A DNA stretch of 55,929 bases. Origin: Microvirga arvi. GTDB lineage: Bacteria; Pseudomonadota; Alphaproteobacteria; Rhizobiales; Beijerinckiaceae. Position numbers and translations under genes: made by a program. The notes below the pieces were generated by a model. The model did not search any database, had not been told where the DNA came from, and saw only the letters and a program-made list of their open reading frames with translations. Position 1 is the stretch's first letter; every line of letters starts with the position of its first letter. Shown in pieces: positions 13,442 to 21,945 of this stretch. The DNA lies in NCBI RefSeq assembly GCF_016892765.1, contig NZ_JAFEMD010000037.1, positions 1 through 55,929 of the forward strand. Direction: 5' to 3'.

Positions 13442-13511
13442 AAAATAAAAGGCGCAGCCAATTCGGCTGCGCCTCTAAGGTGCCAGTCCAAGGGGGCATT
13501 CGGACCGGTTG
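13442..13511 (-). ncRNA. EcfG-dependent small RNA B (paralogue of small RNA A)
   Basis: About 70 nucleotides are predicted from a start near 13511 to the U-rich end 13450-13442. The 5' hairpin pairs CCGGUCC with GGACUGG (one G-U) and exposes the 12-base loop GAAUGCCCCCUU. The linker GGCACCUUAGA is identical to that of RNA A. The terminator stem is GGCGCAGCC / GGCUGCGCC with a 5-base loop. The terminator stem sequences of A and B differ while the linker and loop are kept, which suggests selection on the RNA. The GGAAC / TGTT promoter has a one-base variant in the -10. Mature ends are estimates. It may base-pair with G-rich ribosome sites. Confidence 0.72.
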
Positions 13512-13518
13512 CAGGCAT

Positions 13519-13544
13519 AACACCGTCTTCCTCAATCCGGTTCC
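13519..13544 (-). promoter_or_regulatory. EcfG-type promoter of small RNA B
   Basis: On the minus strand GGAAC (13540-13544), a 17-base spacer and TGTT (13519-13522), one base off the CGTT consensus. Confidence 0.65.
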
Positions 13545-13607
13545 CGCCACTTTTTGAAAATTTTCAGCCTTGTCCCGACGAGCCTGGCTGGACTTCTTGC
13601 CGCATAA

Positions 13608-13632
13608 GGAACTGGGGTCCGGCGCATACGTT
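13608..13632 (+). promoter_or_regulatory. EcfG-type promoter of the 13662-14475 operon
   Basis: GGAAC (13608-13612), a 16-base spacer and CGTT (13629-13632), 29 bases before the ATG. Confidence 0.75.
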
Positions 13633-13661
13633 GCCGTTTCGAACACGATGCGGAGGGAGCG

Positions 13662-13916
13662 ATGACAGCAACGAACGAATTGGATGCCGTGCTTTGCCAG
13701 GAGGAGCTGCCCGACGAGTTCTCCCGGATGCCCTCGAGTTCTTCTACCAGAGACAAGCCATCCGTAGCTTTCATGCTGAGCGGCGTGATCTCCGTCTCCT
13801 ACCAGGATGAGGTGACCTGTCCCCTGATGCTCAGGCGCCATCTCGTCGTTCCGGCCTGGCCCCATGTCGTGCCGGCTGGGGCATGTGCCAGTGTCGCCCC
13901 ACTGGCGTCCAGCTGA
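13662..13916 (+). CDS. Small hypothetical protein, first gene of a stress-regulated pair
   Basis: 84 residues starting at an ATG preceded by CGGAGGGAGCG, an excellent ribosome site, and an EcfG-type promoter. The N-terminal third is acidic (LCQEELPDEF), the middle hydrophobic (VAFMLSGVISVSY), the end rich in P, V and A. No family is recognised. It ends 7 bases before the next start, so the two genes form an operon. The signals argue for translation; the composition is not decisive. Confidence 0.5.
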   Translation: MTATNELDAVLCQEELPDEFSRMPSSSSTRDKPSVAFMLSGVISVSYQDEVTCPLMLRRHLVVPAWPHVVPAGACASVAPLASS

Positions 13917-13923
13917 GGGCGGC

Positions 13924-14475
13924 ATGGTCGAAGCATTGTCGCACCCGTTCCCATCAAGTTCCGTGGCGGTCCTCCTGCATCCAAGCACCGTCCCCGTCAT
14001 CGACGTGTTCCGTTCTCTCAGCCGCCTCGAGAACCAATATGATCTGGCAATGCTCGATGGGTCCGAGCAGGCGCTGACAGCTTATACCCAGCCCGAGGCT
14101 GCCAAGAGCATCGTTTCCGACGCCCTTCTTCTGGCTTTCGCCCTGACGCGGCAGCGCGGTCGGCCCTTCGTCTACCGGCAGGTCGGTTCCCGCCACGGAA
14201 GCGTGGACGAGTACTGTCTCCTGACCATGATCGGGGCCTCGCGTGATCCGTCATCGGGTGTCGCTCTCGAAGCAGCCCGCCTTCTGGAGATCGAGTCGCT
14301 CGATTTTATGGCCGCTTTGGCGGGTGAAATGGTCCACCAGTTTGATCTCGGTGCTCTTGCCTTCGAGGTTCCGAGCCTTTCCGATTTCAGGGCCATGATG
14401 GGCTACAAGGAGCCCGAGGAGGTTCTGATCGGTTCCAGCCTGAACAGGGCCGAATTCAGCTTCCGACAGCACTGA
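13924..14475 (+). CDS. Hypothetical protein of the stress regulon
   Basis: 183 residues from ATG 13924, with GAGGG just upstream; the frame is open a little further but the earlier ATG overlaps the preceding gene. The protein is cytosolic and mixed alpha/beta, with segments such as VAVLLHPSTVPVIDVFRSLS, LLLAFALTRQRGRPFVYRQV and FDLGALAFEVPSLSDFRAMM. There is no recognisable catalytic motif. It is second in an operon driven by an EcfG-type promoter and ends at a strong bidirectional terminator. Likely a stress-response protein specific to this lineage; function unknown. Confidence 0.75.
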   Translation: MVEALSHPFPSSSVAVLLHPSTVPVIDVFRSLSRLENQYDLAMLDGSEQALTAYTQPEAAKSIVSDALLLAFALTRQRGRPFVYRQVGSRHGSVDEYCLLTMIGASRDPSSGVALEAARLLEIESLDFMAALAGEMVHQFDLGALAFEVPSLSDFRAMMGYKEPEEVLIGSSLNRAEFSFRQH

Positions 14476-14505
14476 TGCTTTTTGCTGATCGCTCATTCCA
14501 AGATT

Positions 14506-14535
14506 AAAGGGGCCGCTGAGCGGCCCCTTTTTATA
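14506..14535. terminator. Bidirectional intrinsic terminator
   Basis: AAAGGGGCCGCT (14506-14517) and AGCGGCCCCTTT (14519-14530) are perfect complements around one base, with T-runs on both strands. It separates the converging 183-residue gene and KGG gene. Confidence 0.92.
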
Positions 14536-14550
14536 GTATGAGAGCAGAGA

Positions 14551-14745
14551 TTATTCCTGATTGCCGCGTGTATTGCCCGAGGCCTGACCGCCCTTGCGGC
14601 CCGCTTCGGAAGCAAGCTCACGATCCTGCGAGAAAGACCGCTTTTCGGCGGGCACGCTCTTACCGCCTTTGCTCGCGATTTCACGCTGCCGATCAGAGTC
14701 CATCGACGCGAAGCCACGCTTCGAAGTCGAACTAGCTGGCGCCAT
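14551..14745 (-). CDS. KGG-motif general stress protein
   Basis: 64 residues from ATG 14745, with GGAGG correctly spaced; the frame is open further but has no better start. It is very hydrophilic and has the repeated stress motif: GFASMDSDRQREIASKGGKS and, later, ELASEAGRKGGQASG. These KGG/con-10-like proteins (GsiB and YciG relatives) are thought to be hydrophilin-like and accumulate in stress and stationary phase; their mechanism is unknown. The gene has an EcfG-like promoter (GGAAC, 16 bases, GGTT) and converges on a bidirectional terminator. Confidence 0.88.
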   Translation of the reverse strand: MAPASSTSKRGFASMDSDRQREIASKGGKSVPAEKRSFSQDRELASEAGRKGGQASGNTRGNQE

Positions 14746-14782
14746 TTTATGCCTCCTTATCGAGTGGTGTTCGTGCTTCTTC

Positions 14783-14807
14783 AACCGCTCGCGGATTCGA
14801 TGGTTCC
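14783..14807 (-). promoter_or_regulatory. EcfG-like promoter of the KGG gene
   Basis: On the minus strand GGAAC (14803-14807), a 16-base spacer and GGTT (14783-14786), a one-base variant of CGTT. Confidence 0.6.
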
Positions 14808-14926
14808 GGTTAAGGAGGGGCAACCTTTGCAAAAAATTCTGCGAAATAATTCAGGCCACGCAAATTGTTGCGCTTCGGTCAAATGTTCGCCCCTGGGAAA
14901 CAAGGCAACAACTTGTCAGTAGGAAT

Positions 14927-15013
14927 ATGAACCAAGAAGGTACTTGCCTCGATACAGATGAGGAAATGTGGCTATATTTGGCAATAGATGAGCTCTCAAA
15001 GGCAAGTCATTGA
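14927..15013 (+). CDS. Possible 28-residue small protein
   Basis: ATG 14927 follows AGTAGGAAT, a possible ribosome site, and opens a short acidic frame with DTDEEMWLYLAIDELSKASH. It is the only coding-like segment in the 443-base gap between the KGG gene (starting at 14745) and the HIT gene; the rest of the gap is comparatively AT-rich and shows no other signal. Length and lack of homology make it doubtful. Confidence 0.25.
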   Translation: MNQEGTCLDTDEEMWLYLAIDELSKASH

Positions 15014-15188
15014 AGATCCCCTATCGCACTGCAACGTAGGGTGCTGAATTCAGGCTGCCTCATGGGTATCGCGACAAGTCGAAGAGAAGGCGACGGAGTA
15101 GTGCTCCGACAGGCTGCATCGGTATAAAGATTGAGCGAGCGCCTCCTTCCATGCGCTCCTGACGAGGACGGCAGAGGATAAGGATCAG

Positions 15189-15614
15189 ATGACTTACGAC
15201 GACAATAATGTGTTTGCGAAAATCCTTCGCGGTGAGCTGCCCTGTCACAAGGTCTACGAGACGGATCGTGTCCTAGCCTTCATGGATGTCATGCCCCGTG
15301 GCGACGGGCACGTGCTCGTTGTTCCCAAGGTCAAAGCCCGCAACATCCTGGACATCGAGCCCGATGACCTCGCCGAGCTCGCCAGAGCGGTGCAGGTCGT
15401 GGGAAAGGCTGCCAAGAGCGCGCTGTCAGCCGAGGGGCTGACGATCCAGCAGTTCAATGAAAGCGCGGGGGGGCAGGTCGTCTTCCACATCCACTTCCAT
15501 GTGATTCCCCGCTTTGAGGGCGTGCCGCTGAAGCCTCACACGGGTCAGATGGAAAAACCTGAGGTGCTGACGCAAATGGCTGCCAGGATCCGCACGGCGC
15601 TGTCTGAGGCATGA
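15189..15614 (+). CDS. HIT family nucleotide-binding hydrolase
   Basis: A 141-residue histidine-triad protein. The signature HIHFHVIPR gives H100, H102 and H104, H102 being the usual nucleophile that forms a nucleotidyl intermediate. The N-terminus (NNVFAKILRGELPCHKVYE, then VLAFMDVMPRGDGHVLVVPK) matches the Hint/HinT-like branch, which hydrolyses purine nucleoside phosphoramidates or adenylated substrates. The length is typical. AGGATAAGGATCAG precedes the ATG. It is transcribed alone and ends at an intrinsic terminator, converging with glpK. Confidence 0.93.
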   Translation: MTYDDNNVFAKILRGELPCHKVYETDRVLAFMDVMPRGDGHVLVVPKVKARNILDIEPDDLAELARAVQVVGKAAKSALSAEGLTIQQFNESAGGQVVFHIHFHVIPRFEGVPLKPHTGQMEKPEVLTQMAARIRTALSEA

Positions 15615-15621
15615 AGAGCAC

Positions 15622-15650
15622 GAGCGGCAGGCGTCTGCCGCTCCTTTTTC
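15622..15650 (+). terminator. Intrinsic terminator of the HIT gene
   Basis: GAGCGGCAG (15622-15630), loop GCGT and CTGCCGCTC (15635-15643) followed by CTTTTTC. Confidence 0.9.
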
Positions 15651-15654
15651 TGGG

Positions 15655-17151
15655 CTATTCCACCCAATCGAGAGAACGCGAGACCGCCCTGTTCCAGACA
15701 ACGTTCAGACGCTCGCGGCGGGAGGCGTCCATGGCGGGCTTCCAACGCTTGTCGATGGCCCAGTTGCGCACCAGTTCATCCGTCCCGCTCCAGAAGCCTG
15801 TTGCCAGCCCGGCCGCATAAGCCGCCCCCAGGGCCGTGGTCTCGATGACCTTCGGGCGCACCACCGGCACGTCGAGGATGTCAGCCTGGAACTGCATCAG
15901 CAGTTCGTTGACGACCATGCCTCCGTCGGTGCGCAGCTCCCTGACCGCGATTCCGGTGTCCTTGGCCATGGCCTCCAGCACCTCGCGGGTTTGGAAAGCC
16001 GTGGCCTCGAGCGCCGCACGGGCGATGTGCGCCTTGGTGGCGTAGCGGGTTAGGCCGCCGATTAGGCCGCGGGCGTGGGAGTTCCAGTGCGGCGCGTAGA
16101 GGCCCGAGAAGGCCGGCACGATGGTCACCCCGCCATTGTCGTCGACGCTGCGGGCGAGGGTTTCGATGTCGGGGCTCTTCTCGATCATGCCGAGATTGTC
16201 CCGCAGCCACTGCACGAGAGCTCCCGCGATCGCGATCGAGCCCTCCAGGGCATAGACCGTCTTCCCCTGGCCGAAGCGGTAGCCCACGGTGGTGAGGAGC
16301 CCGTATTTCGAGGGGTAGGGGGTCTCGCCGGTGTTCATGAGCATGAAGCAGCCCGTGCCGTAGGTGTTCTTGGCCTCGCCCTGCTGGAAGCAGGCCTGGC
16401 CAACCAGTGCCGCCTGCTGATCGCCGAGAATGCCGGCGATCGGCACGCCGGCCATGCTGTCGGTGGCCTCGCCATAAACCTCGCTCGAGGAACGGATCTG
16501 CGGCAGGCAGGCTTGCGGAATGTCGAAGAGCCGCAGGATCTCTTCATCCCACTCGAGGCTTGCCAGGTTCATCAGCTGCGTGCGGCTGGCATTGGTGACG
16601 TCGGTGATGTGGCAGCCGCCGTTGACGCCGCCGGTCAGGTTCCAGACCAGCCAGGTATCGATATTGCCGAACAGCACGTCGCCGGCTTCGGCCTTCGCGC
16701 GGGCGCCAGGCACGTTGTCGAGAAGCCAGCGCAGCTTGAGGCCGGAGAAGTAGCTCGCCAGCGGCAGGCCCGTCTTGGCCCGCAGGCGGTCATAGCCGCC
16801 ATCCTGGGCGAACTCTTCGACGATCGCATCGACGCGGGTATCCTGCCAGACGAGAGCGTTGTGGAGAGGCTTGCCGGTGCGCTTGTCCCAGATCAGCGTC
16901 GTCTCGCGCTGATTGGTGATGCCGATGGCGGCGAGGTCCTGAGGCTTCAACCCATTCTTCGCCAGGGCTTCCCGGATGACGTCCTGCGTGTTGCGCCAGA
17001 TTTCGAGCGGGTCGTGCTCCACATGGCCGGGCCCGGGATAGATCTGCTCGTGTTCCTTCTGGCCGACGGAGACGATTGCTCCGGCCCTGTCGAACACGAT
17101 GAAGCGCGTGCTGGTCGTGCCCTGGTCGATGGCACCGACATAGTGAGCCAT
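15655..17151 (-). CDS. glpK: Glycerol kinase
   Basis: 498 residues, the normal length for GlpK. The N-terminal phosphate loop [20 protein letters not shown], substrate-binding EHDPLEIW and TNQRETT segments, the FGGY signature region around [19 protein letters not shown], and the C-terminal adenosine loop [18 protein letters not shown] are all present. It phosphorylates glycerol to glycerol-3-phosphate in the cytosol. It lies 15 bases downstream of glpD on the same strand, so the two form a catabolic operon. No glycerol facilitator is in the window. Confidence 0.97.
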   Translation of the reverse strand: MAHYVGAIDQGTTSTRFIVFDRAGAIVSVGQKEHEQIYPGPGHVEHDPLEIWRNTQDVIREALAKNGLKPQDLAAIGITNQRETTLIWDKRTGKPLHNALVWQDTRVDAIVEEFAQDGGYDRLRAKTGLPLASYFSGLKLRWLLDNVPGARAKAEAGDVLFGNIDTWLVWNLTGGVNGGCHITDVTNASRTQLMNLASLEWDEEILRLFDIPQACLPQIRSSSEVYGEATDSMAGVPIAGILGDQQAALVGQACFQQGEAKNTYGTGCFMLMNTGETPYPSKYGLLTTVGYRFGQGKTVYALEGSIAIAGALVQWLRDNLGMIEKSPDIETLARSVDDNGGVTIVPAFSGLYAPHWNSHARGLIGGLTRYATKAHIARAALEATAFQTREVLEAMAKDTGIAVRELRTDGGMVVNELLMQFQADILDVPVVRPKVIETTALGAAYAAGLATGFWSGTDELVRNWAIDKRWKPAMDASRRERLNVVWNRAVSRSLDWVE

Positions 17152-17166
17152 GTCCTTCCCCGATTT

Positions 17167-18687
17167 TTATTGCGCGGCGACGGACGCCACGTTCTTCCTG
17201 GCCAAATAGGCATCGATCCGGGCCGGAGCGTCAACCGGGACATGCAGCCCGAGCTTGGAGCGGCGCCAGAGGATGTCCTCGGCCGTGCGCGCCCACTCGT
17301 GTCGCACCAGATAATCGACCTCAGCAGCGGTCAGGCCCGCACCGAAATCCTCGCCGAGGTCGGCGAGCGACTTCGCCTGTCCCAGAAGCTCCGCGATGCG
17401 CGTGCCGTAGGCTCGCGCGAGGCGATGGGCGAGGGGCTCGGGCAGGAAAGTCCAGCGCTGGCGCACAGTGGCGAAGAAGCGGTCGAAATCCGCATCCGGC
17501 ATGTCGCCGCCCGGCATCTTGGCCTTCTCGGTCCAGGACGGCTTCATGTCGGGGAAGTAGGCCTTCAATTCCTCGAGGGCGTGCTCGGAAAGCTTGCGGA
17601 AGGTGGTGATCTTGCCGCCGAAGATCGACAGCACTGGCGCCTGCCCCTGCGGCGCGTCCATGTCGAACACGTAGTCGCGGGTCACGGCGGAGGCGTTGGT
17701 CGAGCCGTCGTCGAAGAGCGGGCGCACGCCGGAATAGGTCCACACCACTTCCGCCGGGGTGACCTCGCGCTTGAAGAAGTGGTTCACCACGTTGCAGAGG
17801 TATTGGATCTCGTCCTGGGTGATCTCCACCTTCTTGTCCGGCACGGACTCAACCGGGATGTCGGTGGTGCCGATCAGGGTGAACTTCTCCTGATACGGAA
17901 TGGCGAAGACGATCCGCTTGTCCGTGTTCTGGAGAATGAAGGCTTCCTTGGTGTCGAAGAGCTTGGGCACCACGATGTGGCTGCCCTTCACGAGGCGCAC
18001 GTTCTTGGTGGTGTTGAGGCCGAGCTTGGCGTTCAGAACATCGGCCACGAAGGGGCCGCCCGCATTGACGATGACCTTGGCACGGATCTCCTGGTTCTCG
18101 CCGGTCTCCACGTCCTGGAGGTTGGCGATCCAGGTCTGCCCGTCCCGGCGGGCGGAGGTGAGCTTGGTGCGCACCCGGATATCCGCCCCCTTCTCGAACG
18201 CGTCGAGGGCATTGAGCGCCACCATGCGGCTGTCCTCGACCCAGCAGTCGGAATAGACGAAGGCGGTGTCGAAGCCGGGCTTCAGGGCTTGGCCGGCAGG
18301 GTGCCGGGTGAGCTTGATGCCTTCCGTGCCGGGCAGCTTCTTGCGGGGGGCAAGGTGGTCGTACATGAACAGGCCCAGGCGCACGAACCAGGCCGGGCGG
18401 ATGCCCTTCTCGTGGGGCAGGATGAAGCGAAGGGGCCAGATGATGTGAGGGGCGGATTCCAGCAGGCGCTCGCGCTCGAACAGGGCCTCGCGCACGAGCC
18501 GGAACTCATAATATTCCAGGTAGCGCAGGCCGCCGTGGATCAGCTTGGTGGAGGCGGAGGAGGTGTAGCCGGCAAGATCGCCCTGCTCGCAGAGCACCAC
18601 CGAGAGGCCCCGGCCCACGGCATCGCGCGCGATGCCGGCGCCATTGATGCCGCCGCCCACAATCAGAAGATCGGTCACTGTCGTCAC
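17167..18687 (-). CDS. glpD: Glycerol-3-phosphate dehydrogenase, aerobic FAD type
   Basis: 506 residues from a GTG at 18687, chosen because AAGGAA lies upstream and the N-terminus then matches GlpD (TTVTDLLIVGGGINGAGIA); another GTG at 18732 lacks a ribosome site. The FAD motif GGGINGAG and the block SSASTKLIHGGLRYLEYYEF are diagnostic, as is GVRPLFDD. A C-terminal DAO_C-like domain (from about 395) is complete. The enzyme is membrane-associated, oxidises glycerol-3-phosphate to dihydroxyacetone phosphate and passes electrons to quinone. It is the first gene of glpD-glpK; no GlpR-type regulator is adjacent. Confidence 0.96.
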   Translation of the reverse strand: MTTVTDLLIVGGGINGAGIARDAVGRGLSVVLCEQGDLAGYTSSASTKLIHGGLRYLEYYEFRLVREALFERERLLESAPHIIWPLRFILPHEKGIRPAWFVRLGLFMYDHLAPRKKLPGTEGIKLTRHPAGQALKPGFDTAFVYSDCWVEDSRMVALNALDAFEKGADIRVRTKLTSARRDGQTWIANLQDVETGENQEIRAKVIVNAGGPFVADVLNAKLGLNTTKNVRLVKGSHIVVPKLFDTKEAFILQNTDKRIVFAIPYQEKFTLIGTTDIPVESVPDKKVEITQDEIQYLCNVVNHFFKREVTPAEVVWTYSGVRPLFDDGSTNASAVTRDYVFDMDAPQGQAPVLSIFGGKITTFRKLSEHALEELKAYFPDMKPSWTEKAKMPGGDMPDADFDRFFATVRQRWTFLPEPLAHRLARAYGTRIAELLGQAKSLADLGEDFGAGLTAAEVDYLVRHEWARTAEDILWRRSKLGLHVPVDAPARIDAYLARKNVASVAAQ

Positions 18688-18776
18688 GGAACGCGTCTTT
18701 CCTTCAATCCGGGCTGTCCCGGTGCCCTGCACATGGTTTCTTTAGCCGTCTAAGGCAAGAGAATTCTCGAGGTTGT

Positions 18777-19976
18777 TCAGGGCTCCTTCGCCAAGGCCAA
18801 GTTTAGCATGAAAGCGACAAAGGCACACACGGCCATGCCGAGGCAGAGGACCAGAACGGCATCATAGTTGCCCCACCAGGCCCAGAGGGCACCGAAGGCA
18901 AAAGGCGCGGCTGCCATGGCAATCCGGACCGGCATGGCGATCATGCCCTGAATCGCGCCGTAATCCTCGCGACCGAACAATTCAGGCGGGAGCAGGGCCC
19001 GCACGATGGTCAGCATCCCGTTGGACGCCCCGTATAGGGCCGCAAAGCCCAGGATCAGCCACGAGCCTGCCGGAATGAAAGGGAGCGCCAGAAAGGCAAG
19101 GACGCTCAGGGCCATGGTCGCGACCCCGATCCCTCTGAGGCTCATGGCCCGCTCGCCGAAACCGGTGAGGAACCGCGCGGCCACCTGGGCCGGTCCGATC
19201 ATCGTATAGGCGGCTACGGCCGCGTCGATGGAAAACCCGCGTTCAAGAAAGATCGGAATGAGGTGGACGGGGATTCCGGTCGAGATCATGCCCTGGAGGA
19301 TGCTGGTGATCACGAAGAACCAGAAGGCCGGCTTGACGAGGACGCGACGGGGATTGGACGCAGATACCCCAGCCGAGCGGCCTTCCGTCCCATGCTTCGT
19401 CCGGGCAGGCGCCGCAGGGATGCTGACGGCATGGAGCAGAGCGCAGATCCCGATGTTGAAGGCGGCCAGGACGAGAAGGGAGTCGCGCCAGCCGTAAGCC
19501 TCGATGAGCAGATGGGTGAGGGGAATGAAAACCGTGCTGGCGAAGCCCCCGACGAGGGTCATGATGGTGATGCCGCGCCGGGTCAGGAGCCCCAGATGCG
19601 AGGCGAGAACTGCAAAGCCGGGTTCATAGAATACGCTGCTCATGGCAGCGCCCATTCCGATCCAGATCAGCACGAAGGCAAGGTAATGCTCCGTTCCGGC
19701 CCAGAGAGCGAGGAGAAGGGCGGCGAGAACCGAGCCGCCGGTCATCACCGCCCTTCCGTAACCCCGGTCGATCAGCCGTCCGACGGGCACTGCGAAGAAG
19801 GCCGATGAGACGAGGGCCAGGGAGAAGGCGGCGGTCAGGGCTGTCTTCGACCATCCGAGTTCCTGCTCCATCGGCTCGATGATCAGCGCGAAGGCATAGA
19901 AGAGCGTCCCGTAGGAGATCAGTTGCGTGAAGGACAGGGCCGAGACGAAGCGCCAAGGCATGCGCGAGGGTGACAT
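18777..19976 (-). CDS. MFS transporter
   Basis: A 399-residue inner-membrane protein with twelve predicted helices in two halves of six, joined by a polar loop near 198-215 (RTKHGTEGRSAGVSASN). It has the loop 2-3 motif region GRLIDRGYGRAVMTGG and a related segment GFGERAMSLRGIG in the second half. No substrate is evident; its pattern resembles the monocarboxylate/oxalate-type (YhjX, MCT-like) branch, but this is weak. It is upstream of glpD on the same strand by 90 bases after its stop, and could be independent. The 268-base gap before the helicase gene shows no further feature. Confidence 0.85.
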   Translation of the reverse strand: MSPSRMPWRFVSALSFTQLISYGTLFYAFALIIEPMEQELGWSKTALTAAFSLALVSSAFFAVPVGRLIDRGYGRAVMTGGSVLAALLLALWAGTEHYLAFVLIWIGMGAAMSSVFYEPGFAVLASHLGLLTRRGITIMTLVGGFASTVFIPLTHLLIEAYGWRDSLLVLAAFNIGICALLHAVSIPAAPARTKHGTEGRSAGVSASNPRRVLVKPAFWFFVITSILQGMISTGIPVHLIPIFLERGFSIDAAVAAYTMIGPAQVAARFLTGFGERAMSLRGIGVATMALSVLAFLALPFIPAGSWLILGFAALYGASNGMLTIVRALLPPELFGREDYGAIQGMIAMPVRIAMAAAPFAFGALWAWWGNYDAVLVLCLGMAVCAFVAFMLNLALAKEP

Positions 19977-20244
19977 TCTCGCTTTATGTCATACCCCGTG
20001 GGTTGACGGATAGGCTTTAAACCTCCATATGCACAGCAGGCGACGGCGCTCGATCATCGAGCAGCTTGAGCGGGACTGCGTGACGGATATTCGCATGAGC
20101 GAAAACCCCGGTCCCCTTCTTCATTCGCTCCATCATAAGACGGCCCCATCACGCGGGCTGTTTCCCTAAAGAGCCCTGAAGCGCCCTGCTTGACAGCCGA
20201 ACCTTCTTTGCGGCTCACCGCATCCGTTCGAAAGTACACCTCCT

Positions 20245-21744
20245 TTGACACTCTTTACCGATTTCGGATTGGCCCAGCCGATCCTGAAGGCCCTGACCGC
20301 TGAAGGCTATGAGAAGCCCACGCCGATCCAGGCCCAGACCATCCCCTATGCTATGGAAGGCCGCGACGTCTGCGGCATCGCCCAGACCGGCACCGGCAAG
20401 ACGGCCGCCTTTGCGCTGCCGATCCTGCACCGCCTGTCCGAGAACCCGAAGCCGCGCCGGGCCAAGAGCCCCCGCGTGCTCGTGCTCAGCCCGACCCGTG
20501 AGCTGGCGAGCCAGATCGCGGACAGCTTCCGCACCTATGGCCGCAATCTCCGGCTCACCACCGAGGTCGTGTTCGGCGGCGTCACCATCTCCCGCCAGGA
20601 GAAGGCGCTGGCCAATGGCGTCGACGTGCTCGTCGCCACGCCGGGACGCCTGATCGACCTCATCGACCGCAGGGCCTTGTCCCTGCGCGAGATCGAGATC
20701 CTCGTCCTCGACGAGGCCGACCAGATGCTCGATCTCGGCTTCATTCATGCGTTGAAGCGCATCGTGACCATGCTGCCGAAGGAGCGTCAGAGCCTGTTCT
20801 TCTCGGCGACCATGCCGAAGACGATCTCGACGCTGGCCGAGTCCTTCCTGCGCAATCCGGCCCATGTGGCCGTCACCCCTGTGGCGACCACCGCCGAGCG
20901 TGTGGAGCAGAGCATCATCTTCGTGCAGACCGGCCGCAAGCAGGTTCTGCTCGAGACGCTCCTGCGCGATCCGTCGATCGAGCGCGTCCTCGTCTTCACC
21001 CGCACCAAGCACGGCGCGGACAAGGTGGTGCGCGGCCTCGACAAGGCCGGCATCGTGGGAGCTGCCATCCACGGCAACAAGTCCCAGCCGCAGCGTGAAA
21101 AGGCGCTCGCCGCCTTCCGCGCCGGCACCTGCCGTGTTCTGGTTGCGACCGACATCGCCGCGCGCGGGATCGACGTCGATGGCGTGTCCCATGTCATCAA
21201 CTACGACCTGCCGAACGTGCCTGAATCCTATGTCCACCGCATCGGCCGCACGGCCCGCGCCGGGGCGACGGGCCTCGCCATCTCGTTCTGCAACGACGAG
21301 GAGAAGGCGTACCTGAAGGACATCGAGAAGCTGACCCGCCTCAAGGTGCCGGTCATGCCGCTTCCCGAGGGTGTTCCTGCCGCTTCGGCCGTGGCTGAAA
21401 CCTCCGAGCCGCGCCGCGAGCAGTCGCAACGGAACGGTCAGCCGCAGCGGGGCCGTCCGGCTCCTCACGCCCGCGGGCATGGAGGCCACGGGCAGTCGCG
21501 TAGCGCTGAAGCGAACGCCGACAAGGGTTCGCAGCGTCGGCGCAGTCGCGGCGGAAAGCCTGCGGGCAACGGTCAGCCGCAGGGCGGCCAGCCCTCCGGC
21601 AACCAGCAGCGTCCGGCCCAAGGCCAGCGTCCTGCTCAAGGGCAACGGCCTGCTCAAGCAAAGCCTGCTGCGAACCGTTCGGAAGGACGCCGCGGCGACG
21701 GCGCCCAGGTGGCCTGGCTCGAAAAGAGCCCCCGCCGCCGCTAA
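20245..21744 (+). CDS. DEAD-box RNA helicase, RhlE-like
   Basis: 499 residues. Conserved motifs in order: Q motif PTPIQAQTIP, Walker A AQTGTGKT, PTRELA, TPGR, VLDEADQML, SAT (FFSATMPK), then VLVATDIAARGIDV and HRIGRTARAG. The ATP-dependent RNA-unwinding core ends near 375. After it comes a tail of about 120 residues rich in Q, R, G and P with tandem RPAQGQ-type repeats, likely RNA-binding. The only in-frame start is TTG at 20245, since a stop lies at 20191-20193 and no ATG or GTG is between. Such proteins act in ribosome assembly or RNA decay, notably in the cold. A terminator follows directly. Confidence 0.93.
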   Translation: MTLFTDFGLAQPILKALTAEGYEKPTPIQAQTIPYAMEGRDVCGIAQTGTGKTAAFALPILHRLSENPKPRRAKSPRVLVLSPTRELASQIADSFRTYGRNLRLTTEVVFGGVTISRQEKALANGVDVLVATPGRLIDLIDRRALSLREIEILVLDEADQMLDLGFIHALKRIVTMLPKERQSLFFSATMPKTISTLAESFLRNPAHVAVTPVATTAERVEQSIIFVQTGRKQVLLETLLRDPSIERVLVFTRTKHGADKVVRGLDKAGIVGAAIHGNKSQPQREKALAAFRAGTCRVLVATDIAARGIDVDGVSHVINYDLPNVPESYVHRIGRTARAGATGLAISFCNDEEKAYLKDIEKLTRLKVPVMPLPEGVPAASAVAETSEPRREQSQRNGQPQRGRPAPHARGHGGHGQSRSAEANADKGSQRRRSRGGKPAGNGQPQGGQPSGNQQRPAQGQRPAQGQRPAQAKPAANRSEGRRGDGAQVAWLEKSPRRR

Positions 21745-21758
21745 GGCTTAAGAACAGG

Positions 21759-21785
21759 AAAGGCGCCTTCGGGCGCCTTTTTCTT
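21759..21785 (+). terminator. Intrinsic terminator of the helicase gene
   Basis: AAAGGCGCC (21759-21767), a TTCG tetraloop and GGCGCCTTT (21772-21780) followed by TTCTT. Confidence 0.92.
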
Positions 21786-21814
21786 GAGGCAGGCTATGAA
21801 GGCGAGGCGCTGGT

Positions 21815-21945
21815 TCACCTCTCCCTGAGGGAGAGGTCGACGCGCGTCAGCGCGGCGGGTGAGGGGTTATGCCCTCTCCGGATAAGACTGTACCCCCTCA
21901 CCCGGACCTTGCGGTCCGACCTCTCCCCATGGGACAGGTGAGGCT
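21815..21945. repeat. Palindromic intergenic repeat
   Basis: CCTCTCCCTGAGGGAGAGG (21820-21838) is a perfect hairpin. Further on, CGGGTGAGGGG and CCCCTCACCCG (near 21857 and 21892), and GGACC / GGTCC with GACCTCTCCCC, form nested inverted arms. It shares the CTCTCCC / GGGAGAGG vocabulary of the elements at 53955-54080 and 55735-55910. It runs to the ribosome site of the next gene. Confidence 0.65.

Noticed and set aside
16075..18753. An 892-codon open frame on the plus strand opposite glpK and glpD
   Set aside because: It is antisense to two well-supported enzymes and its composition (rich in E, R, G, H and A) is typical of frames opposite GC-rich genes; no ribosome site or domain.
20030..20170. 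Possible 46-codon plus-strand frame before the helicase gene
   Set aside because: ATG lacks a ribosome site and the translation is arginine- and histidine-rich with no recognisable family.
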